Below are positions 63,034 through 64,000 of a stretch of DNA of 64,000 bases, one piece after another (the stretch's first letter is position 1; each line of letters starts with the position of its first letter). Position numbers and translations under genes: made by a program. This stretch comes from Ctena decussata. Lineage: Eukaryota; Mollusca; Bivalvia; Lucinida; Lucinidae. The stretch lies in NCBI GenBank assembly GCA_963989385.1, contig OZ022503.1, forward strand, positions 69,414,123-69,478,122, read 5' to 3'. Below the pieces are notes generated by a model that was given only the letters and a program-made list of their open reading frames with translations, was not told where the DNA came from and ran no database searches.

Positions 63034-64000
63034 CTAAAGGACGACAATGTTAAAATACCATAACATCTGAAAACTACAATGTGACATCACATGGGAAATG
63101 TCAAGACAGCTCCAGATAAGGAGGGAGAGGGGTGGGGTATACTTCAGACTTCATGATACATGTAGTTCTGATATAATTTTTCTTATTTCTTTATTTCTCC
63201 ATTAAAATGTAACTATATTATGTGTTATGGCCCAGCATTAAAGCCACTTTGCTATTCACCTCTCATCCTGCTAAGGATGTTCAAATGAGAACGGTTTTTC
63301 TTCATTTTCCTAAAAGAAACATGTTGTCCCCCCCCCCCCCCCCCCCCCCCAACCTCTTCAACTTTGATCAGCCTGAGCTGATACACTAATAATGTGACAG
63401 ATAGGTATGAGCAAACCATGCAGACCCATATTGGACAGCAGTCTGATTAAGGTCTACACAGTCTGCCATTCCACCTGCATCTACTGCACTGTACAGCCAA
63501 ACCGTTCCTTTTTAGCACGTCGTTTGCAGTAATTATTTAGGTGTCCAAATTTTTTAAAATTTTTACTGTATTAAAAGTATAGGCACCTGGTGTAAGGCCC
63601 CTTACACACACGCTAAAAAATATCATCAAACCCTCCTACACTGGAGCTATCTGAACTATAAACTGGCTGAAAACACTGACATATATAATTACAGGGAGGA
63701 AAAATTAAAATGTGACATCTACAGTCTAAATAGTGCATTTTTAACAATGTGAAGGACATTATTACAATTTTTGTACTTATATTTGGATTTTATTTGCAAG
63801 GCAGTCATCAACTGACTTTCCCAGCATGCTTCAATCTCAGTTGAGATGATATACACTGCAAAAAATAAACTCAACTTCACACACTTCAAACCGCAATTTT
63901 TTTTGTATATGTTATCAGAGCCACACAGTGAATCTTTTTCTTTTTCACCTCACTTCATCTGATTACCAGTAAACAGCGTCTTGCATAACTTTATAAAGAT
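63034..64000. other. Intron upstream of exon 1
   Basis: Holds a remnant CCAGATAAGG MITE end (63113), a C run (63328-63350), and a degraded AGACTGCTCC palindrome at about 63408-63465 with the family end GTGTCCAAATTTTTTAAAAT. No further exon seen. Confidence 0.5.

Larger units (their letters stand above)
57391..62032. mobile_element. Outer tandem-repeat element, split by two others
   Basis: 5' AACAAGAGCTGTCACCTGAC and ATAGCTCGCCTGAA. 3' GACGC-rich tract then the hairpin CTTCCTGAACTTTCGTTCAG GCGAGCT. Its own body is at 57391-57557, 59947-60414 and 61523-62032 (units with AACTTTAACCAAAACATCCA). Insertions occupy the rest. Fills the intron between exons 1 and 2. Confidence 0.75.

Overview
The window is animal nuclear DNA, most likely from a heterodont (venerid-type) bivalve mollusc. 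The evidence is long AT-rich introns, GT-AG splice sites, tRNA-derived SINEs, and many small inverted-repeat transposons, including the palindromic element whose antisense reading gives the RHEKTNK-type pseudo-peptides seen in many mollusc gene predictions. There is no bacterial-style gene organisation. Almost every open reading frame longer than 60 codons in the window is either a read-through of a short exon or lies in a repeat. The species assignment is inference.

One gene crosses nearly the whole window on the minus strand. I place 22 solid exons and 4 candidate microexons between 63033 (5' side) and 8422 (3' side). They encode about 1,076 codons of almost pure coiled coil in about 54.6 kb, so roughly 6 percent of the span is coding. 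Neither the start codon nor the stop codon is inside the window: the first exon found is preceded by a splice acceptor and the last is followed by a splice donor. Every exon begins and ends between codons (phase 0). Most lengths are multiples of 21 or 84 bases (7 or 28 codons), and most exons start at the same point of a 28-residue repeat. Short stretches resemble vertebrate CCDC18, a centrosome/centriolar-satellite-associated coiled-coil protein, so I call it a CCDC18-like gene with moderate confidence. Two decayed copies of one 84-base exon lie directly downstream of that exon, suggesting the repeat gene evolves by local exon duplication.

The introns and flanks are a dense transposon landscape. 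(1) At least eight elements of 0.8 to 5.4 kb share one plan: a short motif near the 5' end, central tandem repeats (145 to 460 bp units), in several a tetranucleotide ACGG tract, and a 3' hairpin whose first arm repeats the 5' motif. They lie at 1801-2810, 10411-11470, 15631-21022, 23225-24066, 35059-35975, 37481-39203, 57391-62032 and, nested in the last, 57558-59946 and 60415-61522. The plan resembles non-autonomous Helentrons. (2) Two inverted-repeat transposons have 10-bp target duplications (17019-19468 and 41596-42058). (3) Several MITE families carry central palindromes, including an unusual set in which one outer arm is combined with different palindromic cores and placed inside different MITEs. 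(4) tRNA-derived SINEs occur at 5096, 6119, 26480, 30630, 31655, 32335, 54753 and 62395.

Region by region: 1-8421 is the 3' side intron or flank, with repeats only. 8422-14103 holds five exons and one tandem-repeat element. 14104-25161 is an 11-kb intron filled by the 456-bp-unit array with a nested 2.45-kb transposon. 25162-34517 is exon-dense (ten exons). 34518-40564 is a repeat-filled intron. 40565-53726 holds ten exons. 53727-62949 is an intron with a triple-nested element. 62950-63033 is the most 5' exon visible.
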